From: Brevibacterium sp. CBA3109
Lineage (GTDB): Bacteria > Actinomycetota > Actinomycetes > Actinomycetales > Brevibacteriaceae
Direction of reading: 5' to 3'
Assembly (NCBI RefSeq): GCF_040256645.1
Contig: NZ_CP158281.1
Coordinates: 1,178,001-1,242,000 of the forward strand
Length of the DNA stretch: 64,000 bases
Of this stretch, positions 45,496 to 54,643 are shown piece by piece. Below the pieces are notes generated by a model. The model was not told where the DNA came from. It saw only the letters and a program-made list of their open reading frames with translations, and made no database searches. The translations under genes and the position numbers were made by a program. Positions within the stretch are counted from its first letter, which is position 1; each line of letters begins with the position of its first letter.

Positions 45496-46473
45496 GTGAC
45501 CACACCCATCTACTTAGACTGCGATACCGGGGTCGACGATGCCATTGCCCTCGGCCTCCTGCTTGCTTCTGCTGAGGTCGACCTCGTTGGCATCGGGGGC
45601 GTGCACGGCAACGTCAGCGCCGCTCAGGGAGTGGAGAACACACTGCGCCTGCTCTCTCTGGCAGGCCGTGATGATATCCCCGTGGCGGTTGGAGAGAATC
45701 AGCCTCTGTACGGTGATTTCGGCGGTGGAGTTCCCCATATCCACGGTTCCAACGGACTCGGCGGCATAGTTCTGCCGGCCACGGCGGCGACACCGGTGGA
45801 AGAAGATGCAGCCGACATGCTCCTTCGCCTCTCACACGAGTACGCGGGAGCTCTCGAAGTTATTGCGGTGGGGCCGTTGACCAACCTGGGCACTGCTCTG
45901 CAGCGAGATCCGTCGGTAGCCGGCCGGATCTCCTCGGTGACTCTCATGGGAGGAGCGGCGCTGGATCCGGGCAACATCACCGCGGTCGCCGAGGCGAATA
46001 TCGCCAACGACGCTGAGGCCGCGTTGGCTGTGGTCTCAGCACCTTGGCCGGTGACGATCGTACCGCTGGATGCCACAATGACCAATGTCTTCGAAGACTC
46101 CGATCGGCAGAAGCTGCTTGCCGCGGAGGCGATGTTCGTCCGCAGCCTCGGGCAGATCCTCGACCCCTACTTCGACTACTACATGGGCGAGTTCGGCCGG
46201 CGATGCTCTGCACTGCACGATCCTCTGGCCGCAGCGATCGCCATCGGAGCCATCGCACCAGGGAATGCGCCGCGAGTCCCGGTCACCGTCGATACTTCTG
46301 ACGGTCCCGGACGCGGACAGACGATCTGTGATCTGCGGGGCCAGAGAATGGGCCCGACGGACAAGGAAGAGGCAACTGTCCGCGTCGTCCTCGACGCACA
46401 GGACCAGCTCGGCCCCGTTCTCATCGACCACCTCCTGAGCTTCGGTCGCAAGCTCGTCGATGCCGGTTTCTGA
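45496..46473 (+). CDS. Nucleoside hydrolase (IunH family)
   Basis: Hydrolyses the N-glycosidic bond of nucleosides to base and ribose. The Ca2+-binding signature DCDTGVDDA is at residues 8-16; GGVHGN and LVGIGGVHG-like strands follow; the C-terminal Asp of the active site lies in LHDPLAAA. Start GTG 45496 (325 residues) with AAAGGACAT upstream; upstream in-frame sequence is non-coding promoter DNA. Works with ribokinase in salvage. Confidence 0.9.
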   Translation: MTTPIYLDCDTGVDDAIALGLLLASAEVDLVGIGGVHGNVSAAQGVENTLRLLSLAGRDDIPVAVGENQPLYGDFGGGVPHIHGSNGLGGIVLPATAATPVEEDAADMLLRLSHEYAGALEVIAVGPLTNLGTALQRDPSVAGRISSVTLMGGAALDPGNITAVAEANIANDAEAALAVVSAPWPVTIVPLDATMTNVFEDSDRQKLLAAEAMFVRSLGQILDPYFDYYMGEFGRRCSALHDPLAAAIAIGAIAPGNAPRVPVTVDTSDGPGRGQTICDLRGQRMGPTDKEEATVRVVLDAQDQLGPVLIDHLLSFGRKLVDAGF

Positions 46474-46538
46474 CTGCCCGAGCTGAGGTTCCCCTGGTTT
46501 CCCTCTCGACCGCCTTCACAGTAGCAGTGGGCGTTTGA

Positions 46539-47528
46539 CTACTGCTCGCGACTGTCGTCGTCCGCGGCGGTTGGGACAACCATGACTGGCCCTTCTGCGT
46601 GGTTGAGCACTCCCCGCGATATCGAACCCAGCAGTGCGCTCCTGACTGCGCCGCGGCCGCGAGTGCCTACGACAGTGAGAGCCGAGGCGCGAGTCTTGTC
46701 CTCGATGAGTGCAATGGGATCGCCGACGGTGACTTCGAGCGTGATGTCCAACGAGTGGTGGTCATCACGCAGCCAGGCGAGTCCCTCATCGATCGACTGC
46801 TGCAGATGAGCTCGGCGCTTTTCGATCGAGCCTTCGTCGGCGTGGATCTCGGGATACCAATACATCCATTCCCCGAGAAGTGGCATGGCAGCGAAGACCT
46901 TCAGCGGTGCGCCGCGGTGTTCCGCCTGTTGCGCGGCTGCCAGCAGAACCAAGTGACTCTTGTCAGATCCATCAATTGCCGCGAGCACTGGGGAATCGCT
47001 CTGTGATGATGTGAAGCGTTTGACTCCCTCTGCCTGCCCCGGCTCGTAGTCGCTGGGCACCACTATGGTGGGGCAGTGGGCATGCGCGGGCAATGCCGAG
47101 GCCACGGACCCCAGGATGCGGCCAAGAAATCCACCCCGGCCGCGGGCTCCTACGACGACGAGTTTGGCCCGGGTCGACAGATCGACGAGGGCACCGGTGG
47201 CGTCTCCCTGCACGGTTGCGAAGCTCACCTTTCCGGGATATTCCTTCAGGTATTCGCGCGCCGCGTCCAGTGTCTTCTCGGCGATTTCCTGCCTGAACTC
47301 GTCTTCGGGTTTGGCCGGCAGCGAGGCCATATTGGGATAGATCATCACCGGCACAGTGAACGCGGTGACAACTGTGAGCCCGACATTGCGGCTCATCGCC
47401 TCGACGGCTGCGAAGTGGAGTGCTGAAAGTGAGTGATCGGAGCCGTCGAACCCGACCAAGATCTCGAGATCTCGCTCCGCGGAATCGAAGGGAGTGGTGA
47501 TTTGAGTCGTGCCAGCGTCGCCATTCAT
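46539..47528 (-). CDS. Tandem universal stress protein (two UspA domains)
   Basis: 329 residues with two UspA folds. Domain 1 (about 20-160) ends with the ATP motif GARGRGGFLGRILGSVAS; domain 2 (about 180-320) with GTRGRGAVRSALLGSISRG. Both retain the G-x2-G-x9-GS/T nucleotide-binding pattern. The single-gene transcript probably starts near 47600, where an AT-rich stretch holds a perfect palindrome. Confidence 0.92.
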   Translation of the reverse strand: MNGDAGTTQITTPFDSAERDLEILVGFDGSDHSLSALHFAAVEAMSRNVGLTVVTAFTVPVMIYPNMASLPAKPEDEFRQEIAEKTLDAAREYLKEYPGKVSFATVQGDATGALVDLSTRAKLVVVGARGRGGFLGRILGSVASALPAHAHCPTIVVPSDYEPGQAEGVKRFTSSQSDSPVLAAIDGSDKSHLVLLAAAQQAEHRGAPLKVFAAMPLLGEWMYWYPEIHADEGSIEKRRAHLQQSIDEGLAWLRDDHHSLDITLEVTVGDPIALIEDKTRASALTVVGTRGRGAVRSALLGSISRGVLNHAEGPVMVVPTAADDDSREQ

Positions 47529-47619
47529 TGCAAACCTCTCATCGGAGTTTCCGTATTTGCGACGAAGACGAAAGCCGTGGTGGTGACGATCGACCTCGTC
47601 ACTACAATTATAGCAACTA

Positions 47620-47636
47620 TTCTACAAAATGTAGAA
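47620..47636. promoter_or_regulatory. Palindrome upstream of the universal stress gene
   Basis: TTCTACA-AAA-TGTAGAA: perfect seven-base arms, three-base spacer, 92 bases upstream of the gene start, within an AT-rich patch. Operator-like (TACA/TGTA core); regulator unknown. Confidence 0.5.
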
Positions 47637-47656
47637 CTGTTTCTTTCCCCATCGTC

Positions 47657-47785
47657 GACGCCGCGGCGAGGATCCTATTCTTCGGTGGCCTCACTGCAAC
47701 TGACCGAACGCGGCTGCCAAAAAGGTGGGATTCCGGGCGCACGGAGGTGACTTCGCAGTGGCTCTGCCTCTGGGGGTGCCCCTAC
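47657..47785 (+). pseudogene. Fragment of an acetamidase/formamidase gene
   Basis: Within the 574-base gap between the stress protein and the DUF4352 gene. One frame reads ILFFGGLTATDRT, matching the intact acetamidase block (identical over FFGGLTATDRT). A second frame, two bases out of phase, then reads VGFRAHGGDFAVALPLG, matching the segment that lies about 16 residues further in the intact protein. No start, and the frame then closes. It is a clear remnant of a lost homologue. The rest of the gap holds nothing I can support. Confidence 0.65.
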
Positions 47786-48102
47786 GCTTTCCGTCCAGGG
47801 AAGGGCGGGGGTCGTGCTGAAGATTTCATTTCGAGAACTTGAAGCTGAGTTGAGCACTCGGGAAGCTCCTGCGGCGTCGGGCTTCTTCGCGGGAGATTTG
47901 TCTGAACTCTATTCATTTCTGTGACTGGCAACACATATTAAGAAAATATTAAGAACTTCGAACGTGGCCCAATGTTTCGGAGGGGTTCTAGTGGTAGTAA
48001 CGGTTGTGTAACCATTGGAGTAGTTGAGGTTCCTTGGGGGAATGTCAGTGTTTCCTGGAGGGTATTCTGGTAGAAATTTGAACTTCCTAGTACCGAGGTA
48101 GC

Positions 48103-49026
48103 ATGAGCCAGAACTTTGACCCCAACAGTCGTCCGCCACAGAGCCCGATCCAGGGGCAGCCTCAGGGTACTCAGTACCAGGAGCCCGACATGCAGGCCAA
48201 TGCTCATCCGCAGTACAGCGACGCCAATGCATACGGCGAGGACGGGCAGTGGGCCGGTGGAAATTTCGCGCGCCCGACACGGAAGCGTCAGAAAAACGTG
48301 ATGGGTATCGTCGCGTTCATACTCGCCGTCGTAGGGTTCATCTTTGGGTGCATTCCGGGCGCACTGATTTTGGGATGGATTCTTCTTCCAATTGCATTCC
48401 TTTTGGCGATCATTTCGTTTTTCCTGAAGGGTGGAAAGGGATTATCCATTGCGGCGTTAATCTTGTCTGTCGTTGGAACTATTGTGGCAATTCTTGTGTT
48501 CTTCTTTGTCGTTGCCTCTTCGTTCGACGATGCTTTCAGCGATGATGTGTCGGCGGAACCGCCAGCCGAAGAGGTTGTGGCTGAAGCTGGAGCCGAAGAA
48601 GGTACCCGAGAGAATCCGTACTCCATCGGCACTAAGATCAGCAGCGACGCCTGGGAGATGACGATTACGAACGTCACACTGGATGCTACGGACGAAGTCC
48701 TTGCAGAGAATGAATTTAACGAGTCGCCGGATGCCGGCAACCAGTACATGATGATTGATGTCGAGATGACATATACAGGCGACGCACCCGATGGTGAAAT
48801 GCCGATGGCTACCTTCGAATACGTGTCCGCTGGAGGAAATACCTTCGACGGTCTCGACGACATGGTGGTAGCGCCAAACGCTCTCGATACTTTGGAGAAC
48901 ATGTACAACGGTGCAACCACATCCGGGTCCATTGCCATCCAGATCCCCTCGGATGATGCTGACGCTGGTGTCGTGGCAGTCAGCCCCGACATGCTCGCTG
49001 ACAAAGTCTATGTCGCGGTGAAGTAG
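48103..49026 (+). CDS. Membrane protein with DUF4352-like extracellular domain
   Basis: 307 residues: a 60-residue Gln/Pro/Asn-rich cytoplasmic tail, then three or so closely spaced helices (about 67-135, DUF4190-like), an acidic linker (EPPAEEVVAEAGAEEG), and a C-terminal domain of about 120 residues with the DUF4352 pattern (AWEMTITNVTLD ... GNQYMMIDVEMTYTGD). Immunoprotease-inhibitor-like folds of this type are common on actinobacterial surfaces. GAGGT before ATG. Base composition is less GC-rich than the neighbours, and an IS remnant follows, suggesting transfer. Confidence 0.8.
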   Translation: MSQNFDPNSRPPQSPIQGQPQGTQYQEPDMQANAHPQYSDANAYGEDGQWAGGNFARPTRKRQKNVMGIVAFILAVVGFIFGCIPGALILGWILLPIAFLLAIISFFLKGGKGLSIAALILSVVGTIVAILVFFFVVASSFDDAFSDDVSAEPPAEEVVAEAGAEEGTRENPYSIGTKISSDAWEMTITNVTLDATDEVLAENEFNESPDAGNQYMMIDVEMTYTGDAPDGEMPMATFEYVSAGGNTFDGLDDMVVAPNALDTLENMYNGATTSGSIAIQIPSDDADAGVVAVSPDMLADKVYVAVK

Positions 49027-49059
49027 GCGAAGTAGCAACTACCAAGCACTGAAGACAAT

Positions 49060-49329
49060 GTGTTGGTGCGAGCTTCGCTAAGGCGAAAGGGTCTGCCAAC
49101 AGGGCTGGCGGAATTGAAACGGTTCGGTCGAACGTTGAAGCGACGAGCAGCCGACGTGGTGGTGTTCTTCACACGTCCGGGAACGTCGAACGGTCCAACC
49201 GAATCGATCAATGGTCGGCTCGAGCATCTGCGTGGATCGGCACTGGGGTTCCGCAATCTCACTCATTACATCGTGAGGTGCTTATTCGAATCCGGTGGCT
49301 TCAGACCAACTAGTCCACAAGATCTATAG
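49060..49329 (+). pseudogene. ISL3 family transposase, C-terminal fragment
   Basis: Only the last 90 residues of the DDE transposase remain: GLAELKRFGRTLKRRA and RPGTSNGPTESINGRLEHLR, then SALGFRNLTHYIVRCL, which are highly conserved at the ISL3 C-terminus and include the final catalytic Glu. The first 80% of the gene is missing. Confidence 0.85.
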
Positions 49330-49338
49330 TGAAGAGCC
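49060..49338 (+). mobile_element. Right-end remnant of an ISL3-type insertion sequence
   Basis: The transposase fragment is followed at 49331-49338 by GAAGAGCC, the complement of the GGCTCTTC tip usual for ISL3 elements, so the right terminus is probably preserved. No matching left end was found upstream; the DUF4352 gene abuts the truncation. Confidence 0.6.
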
Positions 49339-49436
49339 AGAAAAGTTGGTGATCTTGAGGGGTGGAGCTGCCGGGTATTCGACCGGGTCGCACAATGGGC
49401 TTCAGCAATATTCGTCAGGTGCTGAGCTCAGGTGCC

Positions 49437-50225
49437 TCAGCCCTTCAAATCTGCAGCGCGTTCTATGATCGACCGCGCCGCCGAGAGCGTCTGCCCGAGG
49501 AACCCCGCGCCGAACAGCCTTACGTGTGCCAGCAACGCGAAGAAACTGTGCACCGGCAGATCGTTTCTCCAACCGACCGGCATGGGGTTTGTCGCCTCAT
49601 AGCCGGCGAAGATCTCCTCAAGGAACGGCGTCCCAAACAGCGCCAACATAGCGAGGTCCTCGAGACGATGCCCACCATGTGCGGCGGGGTCGATCAGCGT
49701 GCAGCCAGCTGGCGTCCACATAAGGTTTCCGGCCCAGAGATCGCCGTGAACTCGGGCAGGCTTCTCACCTTCTGTGCCTGAAATGCCCTCAAATGCGCCG
49801 TCGGCGATCGCCCGGATCGCACTGGTGATCGTCTCCCGATGGTCCTGCGACAGGTGATCGGCAAGCGCCGTGGCCATCGGTTCCAATCGTGTCTCCACCC
49901 AGAACTCGGTGAACGAAGAACACGAGGCGACTTCTACCTCGAACGGAGACTCCAGCGGACCGAACCAGGCTGGTTCCGCAGGTGCCCAACCAAATGCGGA
50001 AGCACCGGAGTTATGCAGTAGTGCAAGTTGGCGACCGAAACCGAACGCCAAGTGCGCATTCGGTGCCGACTCTTCTATGTAGTCCAGTCGCAGGCTGCCG
50101 TTGTCATGATCGATTGCACTGACGACGGGAGCAACATCTGGTTCGGCCAGCCATCGGAGACCGGCAGCCTCGGCCGCGAAGAATCCGCGTGGGGCGTCGG
50201 CGCGCTCTTTGACGTAGTCTCGCAT
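49437..50225 (-). CDS. Fructosamine kinase family protein
   Basis: APH-fold kinase. RVHGDLWAGNLMW (catalytic Asp 161) and IDPAAHGGHRLEDLAML are diagnostic for the fructosamine/ketosamine kinase family, which repairs glycated proteins or acts on related amines. 262 residues; an in-frame TAG just upstream fixes the start at ATG 50225. Last gene after the Mph-like and flavoprotein genes on the same strand. Confidence 0.88.
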   Translation of the reverse strand: MRDYVKERADAPRGFFAAEAAGLRWLAEPDVAPVVSAIDHDNGSLRLDYIEESAPNAHLAFGFGRQLALLHNSGASAFGWAPAEPAWFGPLESPFEVEVASCSSFTEFWVETRLEPMATALADHLSQDHRETITSAIRAIADGAFEGISGTEGEKPARVHGDLWAGNLMWTPAGCTLIDPAAHGGHRLEDLAMLALFGTPFLEEIFAGYEATNPMPVGWRNDLPVHSFFALLAHVRLFGAGFLGQTLSAARSIIERAADLKG

Positions 50226-50254
50226 GTCTCCAGCCTAGTCGGAGAGGATCCAGA

Positions 50255-51709
50255 TCAAATGGGGAGGGGAATCCGCAACCGCCTCGGCAACCCCTCCAGC
50301 AGTGGCAGCCACAGTTCCGAGGCCGCCGGGAAACTTGGCACCGCATGCCGCAGGACATGCACGGGCAGATCGCCGACGATCGCTACTGTGGCCGGGTGGA
50401 TCAGTTCGGCCGCCTCCGGGCCGACGAACGTGGCACCGAGGAGCATTCCGGTGCGGGCATCGACCACGATCTGTGCTGTTCCCTCGGCGTCATCGCGCAG
50501 CAGCGAGGTTCCGGCGCTGCTGGCAAACGGCAGTTGGGAGATCTCGACCTGGTGGCCGTCCTTGCGGGCTTCTGCCTCGGTCATTCCCACCGAGGCGACC
50601 TGCGGATCGCTGTAGACGACCTGGGGGACCGGCACGTTCTCCCGGATCTCCTCGGCTTCTTCCCCGAGTGCCCGGGACCGGATCTGTGCGCCGAGGACTC
50701 GTGCACGATACTTGCCCCAATGAGTCACGGGCGCCTCGCCGCTGGCATCTCCGATCGCATAGAGCCACTCCGGCATCGTGCCCGCTGTGATGTCATTGCT
50801 GGTCAGTCCGAGACTCTCCAGCCCCAGATCGTCGAGGCGTGGCTTTCGCCCCGTCGCGACCAGGATCTCGTCGGCTTCGAAGGCGGATTCCCCGTCCGGG
50901 CCGTTGGTCTGGATCGTGACTTCTCCGCCATGGATACGGCCGAGGCCCGTGTCTTCGCCACTTTGTCGGCTGCAGTCGGTGACCTCGGTTCTCAGATCGA
51001 TTCTGACCCCTGCTCTGTCAAGCGCCTCGGTGACGTGGTGGCCGGCGAACGGTTCGTGTCCGGCCAGAAGGCCACCGCCGCGCACGAGCATTCGCACCCG
51101 TGTACCCAGTGCGGCCATCCACGTCGCAGCCTCCACCGCGACGACACCGCCACCGACGATGATCAACGACTCCGGGATCTCCTGAACACCAGTTGCATCG
51201 CGGGATGACCAGGGCGAGACATCGGCAAACGTCGACGGCACGGACGGCTGGGACCCGGTGGCGATGATCACCGCTTGTCGTGCCTGCACGAGCACGGGCT
51301 TGGGGCCGTTGACGAGGACCTGTCGTTCTCCGATGAGCTGTGCGTGACCGCGTTCGACTCGCAGCCCGGCAGCCTGTGCCCATTCGACCTGACCGGTGTC
51401 GTCGTAGTGTGAGACCCATTCGTCACGTCTGTTCAAAAGCGCTCGCCGGTCGACCGTGGCGCCGGTCAGCCCGTCCAGATGCTGAGTCGCGTGGGCGAGT
51501 TCGATGGGTCGCAGCATCGTCTTGGACGGGATGCAGGCGTAATATGAGCACTCACCTCCCAGCAGCTCCTCTTCGACGATGACCGCTTCGAGGCCGGAGT
51601 CCTCGGTTGCGTATTGGGCTGCGTTCTCACCGACCGGTCCACCACCGAGGACGATGACATCGGTGGTCACGGTCTCCGCGTTATCGGGGACGAGATTGTT
51701 CGCACTCAT
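50255..51709 (-). CDS. FAD-dependent pyridine nucleotide-disulfide oxidoreductase
   Basis: Group I disulfide reductase fold (lipoamide dehydrogenase/mercuric reductase-like), 484 residues. FAD motif VLGGGPVGENAA near residue 20; redox-active Cys pair in GGECSYYACIPSK with the canonical four-residue spacing; NAD(P) motif VVGGGVVAVEAA-like; second FAD motif YAIGDASG; and the C-terminal His-Glu pair in HAVPSFPAASE. The physiological disulfide substrate is unknown; mycothione and dihydrolipoamide are possibilities. ATG preceded by AGGTCAG, 18 bases after the Mph-like gene. Confidence 0.88.
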   Translation of the reverse strand: MSANNLVPDNAETVTTDVIVLGGGPVGENAAQYATEDSGLEAVIVEEELLGGECSYYACIPSKTMLRPIELAHATQHLDGLTGATVDRRALLNRRDEWVSHYDDTGQVEWAQAAGLRVERGHAQLIGERQVLVNGPKPVLVQARQAVIIATGSQPSVPSTFADVSPWSSRDATGVQEIPESLIIVGGGVVAVEAATWMAALGTRVRMLVRGGGLLAGHEPFAGHHVTEALDRAGVRIDLRTEVTDCSRQSGEDTGLGRIHGGEVTIQTNGPDGESAFEADEILVATGRKPRLDDLGLESLGLTSNDITAGTMPEWLYAIGDASGEAPVTHWGKYRARVLGAQIRSRALGEEAEEIRENVPVPQVVYSDPQVASVGMTEAEARKDGHQVEISQLPFASSAGTSLLRDDAEGTAQIVVDARTGMLLGATFVGPEAAELIHPATVAIVGDLPVHVLRHAVPSFPAASELWLPLLEGLPRRLRIPLPI

Positions 51710-51727
51710 ATCTGACCTGCGCTTCCA

Positions 51728-52627
51728 TTATTTGCTGGGATTGAGCTGAGCCTTCGCTGCCTCAATATGGTCGGCATCACCGGTCTGCAGTGCGTAGAGC
51801 CCCAGCTCGACCGGAGAGGTTGAGAACAGTTCGCCGCAGTGCGCGGCGAACTTCGGCCATACCTGGCCGCCGTTCTCCACATAGCGCCGGATAGTCGCGT
51901 CAAATGCTTCGGCCGAGACGCTGGCATGGTGGAACATGAAATCCCTGGCCGGGTCGCCGACGGCCGCCGTCGTCCAGTCGAGGATGCTGAGGTTCTTAGG
52001 TCCGTCCATAAGCTGGTGTGCCGGATACACCTCTCCGTAGGTGACCGTCGTGAACTTGGGCCAATAGCTGTCATCGTCGAGCCACGCATTCCACCGTTCA
52101 CGCAGACTCTGCTCCACATCAAACTCGGCCACGACGCGAGCGATGTCATCGCGTTTGTGCGCTTTCACCTCGGCGGGGGAATACTCGGCGATCCCCGAGG
52201 AGCGAACGATCGACGGATCAACGCTGTGCAGTTCCGCGAGGATATCACCAAGAGACTCGGCATACTCCGCGGCTTCGACATCGAAGTGCCACTGTGGCTG
52301 TCCCTGCTCATCGATCGTCAGTCCAGGCTCACCCGGAAGTAGAGGATAGGCGATGAGGCATTCGGTGTGGATCTGCCAATCGGGGACCGCGACGCTCAGG
52401 TGGGGTGCAATATTTCGGAGGAATCGTCCTTCAACGGTGGCACGGTCGGTGACGTCCGGGCGGCGGGGAATCCGCAACACCCAGGACTGACCGTCGACCG
52501 TCTTGGCGATGGCGACTTGGAAGTCGAGTCCCAGCTCATTGACGATGATGGTCTTGGGATCGATGTCGAGACCATGCGACTCCGCAAGCTCGCGGATGGT
52601 CGTGGTCTCAGAATTGGTGGTTGGCAT
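51728..52627 (-). CDS. Macrolide 2'-phosphotransferase-like protein (Mph family)
   Basis: APH-fold kinase of 299 residues with the Mph pattern: LGLDFQVAIAKTVDGQSWVLRIPRR for nucleotide contact, PLLPGEPGLT, and ILDWTTAAVGDPARDF (Mg2+ Asp near 217). The Brenner loop reads TYGEVYPAH (197-203 region), where HGD is expected, so the catalytic base is Glu 199 instead of Asp. Start at ATG 52627 (GGAAAGG upstream). May confer macrolide inactivation or be a housekeeping relative; the substitution makes activity uncertain. Confidence 0.75.
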   Translation of the reverse strand: MPTTNSETTTIRELAESHGLDIDPKTIIVNELGLDFQVAIAKTVDGQSWVLRIPRRPDVTDRATVEGRFLRNIAPHLSVAVPDWQIHTECLIAYPLLPGEPGLTIDEQGQPQWHFDVEAAEYAESLGDILAELHSVDPSIVRSSGIAEYSPAEVKAHKRDDIARVVAEFDVEQSLRERWNAWLDDDSYWPKFTTVTYGEVYPAHQLMDGPKNLSILDWTTAAVGDPARDFMFHHASVSAEAFDATIRRYVENGGQVWPKFAAHCGELFSTSPVELGLYALQTGDADHIEAAKAQLNPSK

Positions 52628-52671
52628 GTGGCCGCCTTTCCGGAAGGGGCTCGATCCGTGGGGGTCTGCAG

Positions 52672-53321
52672 TCAGTCTAGGAGTGTGGTGGCAGTCTTCG
52701 ACAGGGGCAATTGGCTCAGCCGGCTGAGCAGGACTGTGCCGAAGAGCAGTTCCCACACCACTATCGAATACATCCCGAGGATGCCGATGACGACGCTGAG
52801 GACACCGGTCAGGCTACTGCGGCGCATGAGGCGGTTGCGGCGGCGCCTCAGGAGGGAGATGCCGATGCGAATTGCCGTCAGGTGCCCGCCGAAGAAGGCG
52901 AGAAACGCGCCGAGGAGGTGGACCCAGCCGAGGCTGTTGTTCTGCGCTCCGCCGTTGACCACGGCAATGAGGGCCATTCCGAGGGCCTGGGTGATCGCGT
53001 GGGTGATGATCGGCACTGGCAAGGGCACCCGTGGTCAGCGTGTCATATCTATATGGCCGCCGACGCGAACAGGAGACCGTGGACGAGGAAGGCGATGTTC
53101 ATGACCACATGCAGGGTCGAATCAATGGCCCGATCACCCAGCATCTCGACATCGGGCACGCCGAGACCGCTGATGTCATTCGTCGCATATGAGTAGTGAG
53201 GGAACGCAGATGCGGCAAGGGCCTCGGCGAGGAGATAGACGATGCTGGCGAGAATCCAGCAGATCGCTGCTCTGGCGGTCGACCCGGGTGTCGCGGACGC
53301 TTCAGACCGAATCTCTGGCAT
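52672..53321 (-). pseudogene. DUF998 membrane protein, split by a frameshift
   Basis: Two frames on this strand together make a DUF998-type protein of about 210 residues. The first (53321 down to 53049) has the family start with YSYATNDISGLGVP and STLHVVMNIAFLVHGLLF, then meets a stop. The second (53028 down to 52672), shifted by one phase, holds the remaining helices (LGWVHLLGAFLAFFGGHLTAI). Neither half alone spans the domain. Confidence 0.7.
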
Positions 53322-53508
53322 GCCGCAGATACTAGAAGGACGAAAGGTGCAATAAAAGGGTCCGTTGGGGCCAAAGTGCACTCGACACACCGAAGTTGTT
53401 ACTGTTCATGCGCTTGTCAGAGGTGACATGCCGTGCAACTATGAAATTAACCTGTTGATCGGGTCCACATGATCAATGAGAACCGAATAGACAGCAAGGA
53501 GAGAGCGC

Positions 53509-54570
53509 ATGAGTACAACTACCATCATCTGGATAGTCGTAGCGATCGTCGTAGTTCTGATTGTCGTCGGCATCATCATCGCGGTCAGCCGAAAGGCCGC
53601 GGCTAAGAAGCGCGAACACCAGCGCAAGGAGGCCGCCAGCATCCGGCAGGAAACCGCCGCAAACCAGCATGAAGTCCATGCTCGGGAAGCGGACGCCGAA
53701 CACCGCAAGGCCGAAGCGAAGAAGGCCGACGCCGACGCTGAAGTTCAGGCTGCAGAAGCCAAGCGCAAGGCCGCCGAGGCCGAGAAGCTGGACGCCGACG
53801 CCGCTGAACGCGATCGTCTGGCCAAGGAGACGCGTCTTGAGCACGAACGCAAGCTCAAGCACGCCGATGAGCTCGATCCTGACGTGGACGCGCATGGCAA
53901 TCGGAAGCCGGCTCCCGGAGCGGTTGCCGGAGACGGTCATGCAGCGGACAAGCACCATCGTGATCACGACCCTCGGGTTGCCGATGACCGTCGGGTTGCT
54001 GACGAGGGTCGGGTTGCTGATGACCGTCGGGTTGCCGATGATCGTCGGGTTGCTGACGAGCGTCAGGTTGCTGATGAGCGTCACGCGGGTCACGACCCTC
54101 GGGTTGCCGATGATCGTCCTGTCGCCGACGCACGTCCGGCAGCAGACGAACGTCACGCTGCCGATGACTCTCGCGTTGCTGACGATCGTCGTCCCGCTGA
54201 CGATCGTCGCGTCGATGACCGAGGACCTGTCGCCGACCAGCAGCCCGTCGCCAACGATCCTCGGGTCGCCGACCAGCGTCAGGCGCCTGTCGATCATGAT
54301 CCGCGTGTTGCGGACAACGGGGCAGGCCGTGAGCCTGTCGAACACAGTGATCGCCCTGTCGTCGACGACAACCGACCGGTGGCGGACAACAACCGACCGG
54401 TGGTGGACAACAACCGTCCGGTCGAGGACGATTACCGTATGGGCGGCAACCGTCCAGTCGCGGATGACCCACGAGCCGCTGAGAATGATCCTCGGTTCAC
54501 CGACCAAAGTTACGATCCACGTGCCGCAGAGGGCAGGAACTTCGAAGACCCGGACACTCCGCGGCACTGA
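53509..54570 (+). CDS. Membrane-anchored coiled-coil protein with Arg/Asp hexapeptide repeats
   Basis: 353 residues. One N-terminal membrane helix (about 5-26), then an Ala/Glu/Lys-rich coiled coil (30-120; many KKA/AEA heptads), then a disordered C-terminal half built on the six-residue unit R-V-A-D-(D/E)-R. Six near-exact units run from residue 156 to 191, and degenerate copies (PVADAR, RVADDR, NRPVADNNRPVVDNN) continue to the end. The repeat region carries almost equal Arg and Asp and no hydrophobics beyond Val/Ala. No family recognised. A 47-residue membrane protein follows in the same transcript. Confidence 0.75.
   Translation: MSTTTIIWIVVAIVVVLIVVGIIIAVSRKAAAKKREHQRKEAASIRQETAANQHEVHAREADAEHRKAEAKKADADAEVQAAEAKRKAAEAEKLDADAAERDRLAKETRLEHERKLKHADELDPDVDAHGNRKPAPGAVAGDGHAADKHHRDHDPRVADDRRVADEGRVADDRRVADDRRVADERQVADERHAGHDPRVADDRPVADARPAADERHAADDSRVADDRRPADDRRVDDRGPVADQQPVANDPRVADQRQAPVDHDPRVADNGAGREPVEHSDRPVVDDNRPVADNNRPVVDNNRPVEDDYRMGGNRPVADDPRAAENDPRFTDQSYDPRAAEGRNFEDPDTPRH
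53974..54081 (+). repeat. Six tandem 18-base units coding for RVADDR-like repeats
   Basis: Units of 18 bases starting CGGGTTGC, each coding R-V-A-D-D/E-R or close variants; differences are mostly third-position or single codon changes, suggesting recent tandem expansion under protein-level selection. Confidence 0.85.
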
Positions 54571-54643
54571 GAGTTCCTCAGACCCCGACAGGCAAACAGT
54601 CCTGTTGGTGCAACACCAAGTGTGAAACAGAAGGGACAAGACA

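Noticed and set aside
53974-54081. Regular 18-base repeats as a possible CRISPR or satellite.
   Set aside because: No spacers; units are contiguous, codon-phased and vary at third positions, so they are a coding repeat.
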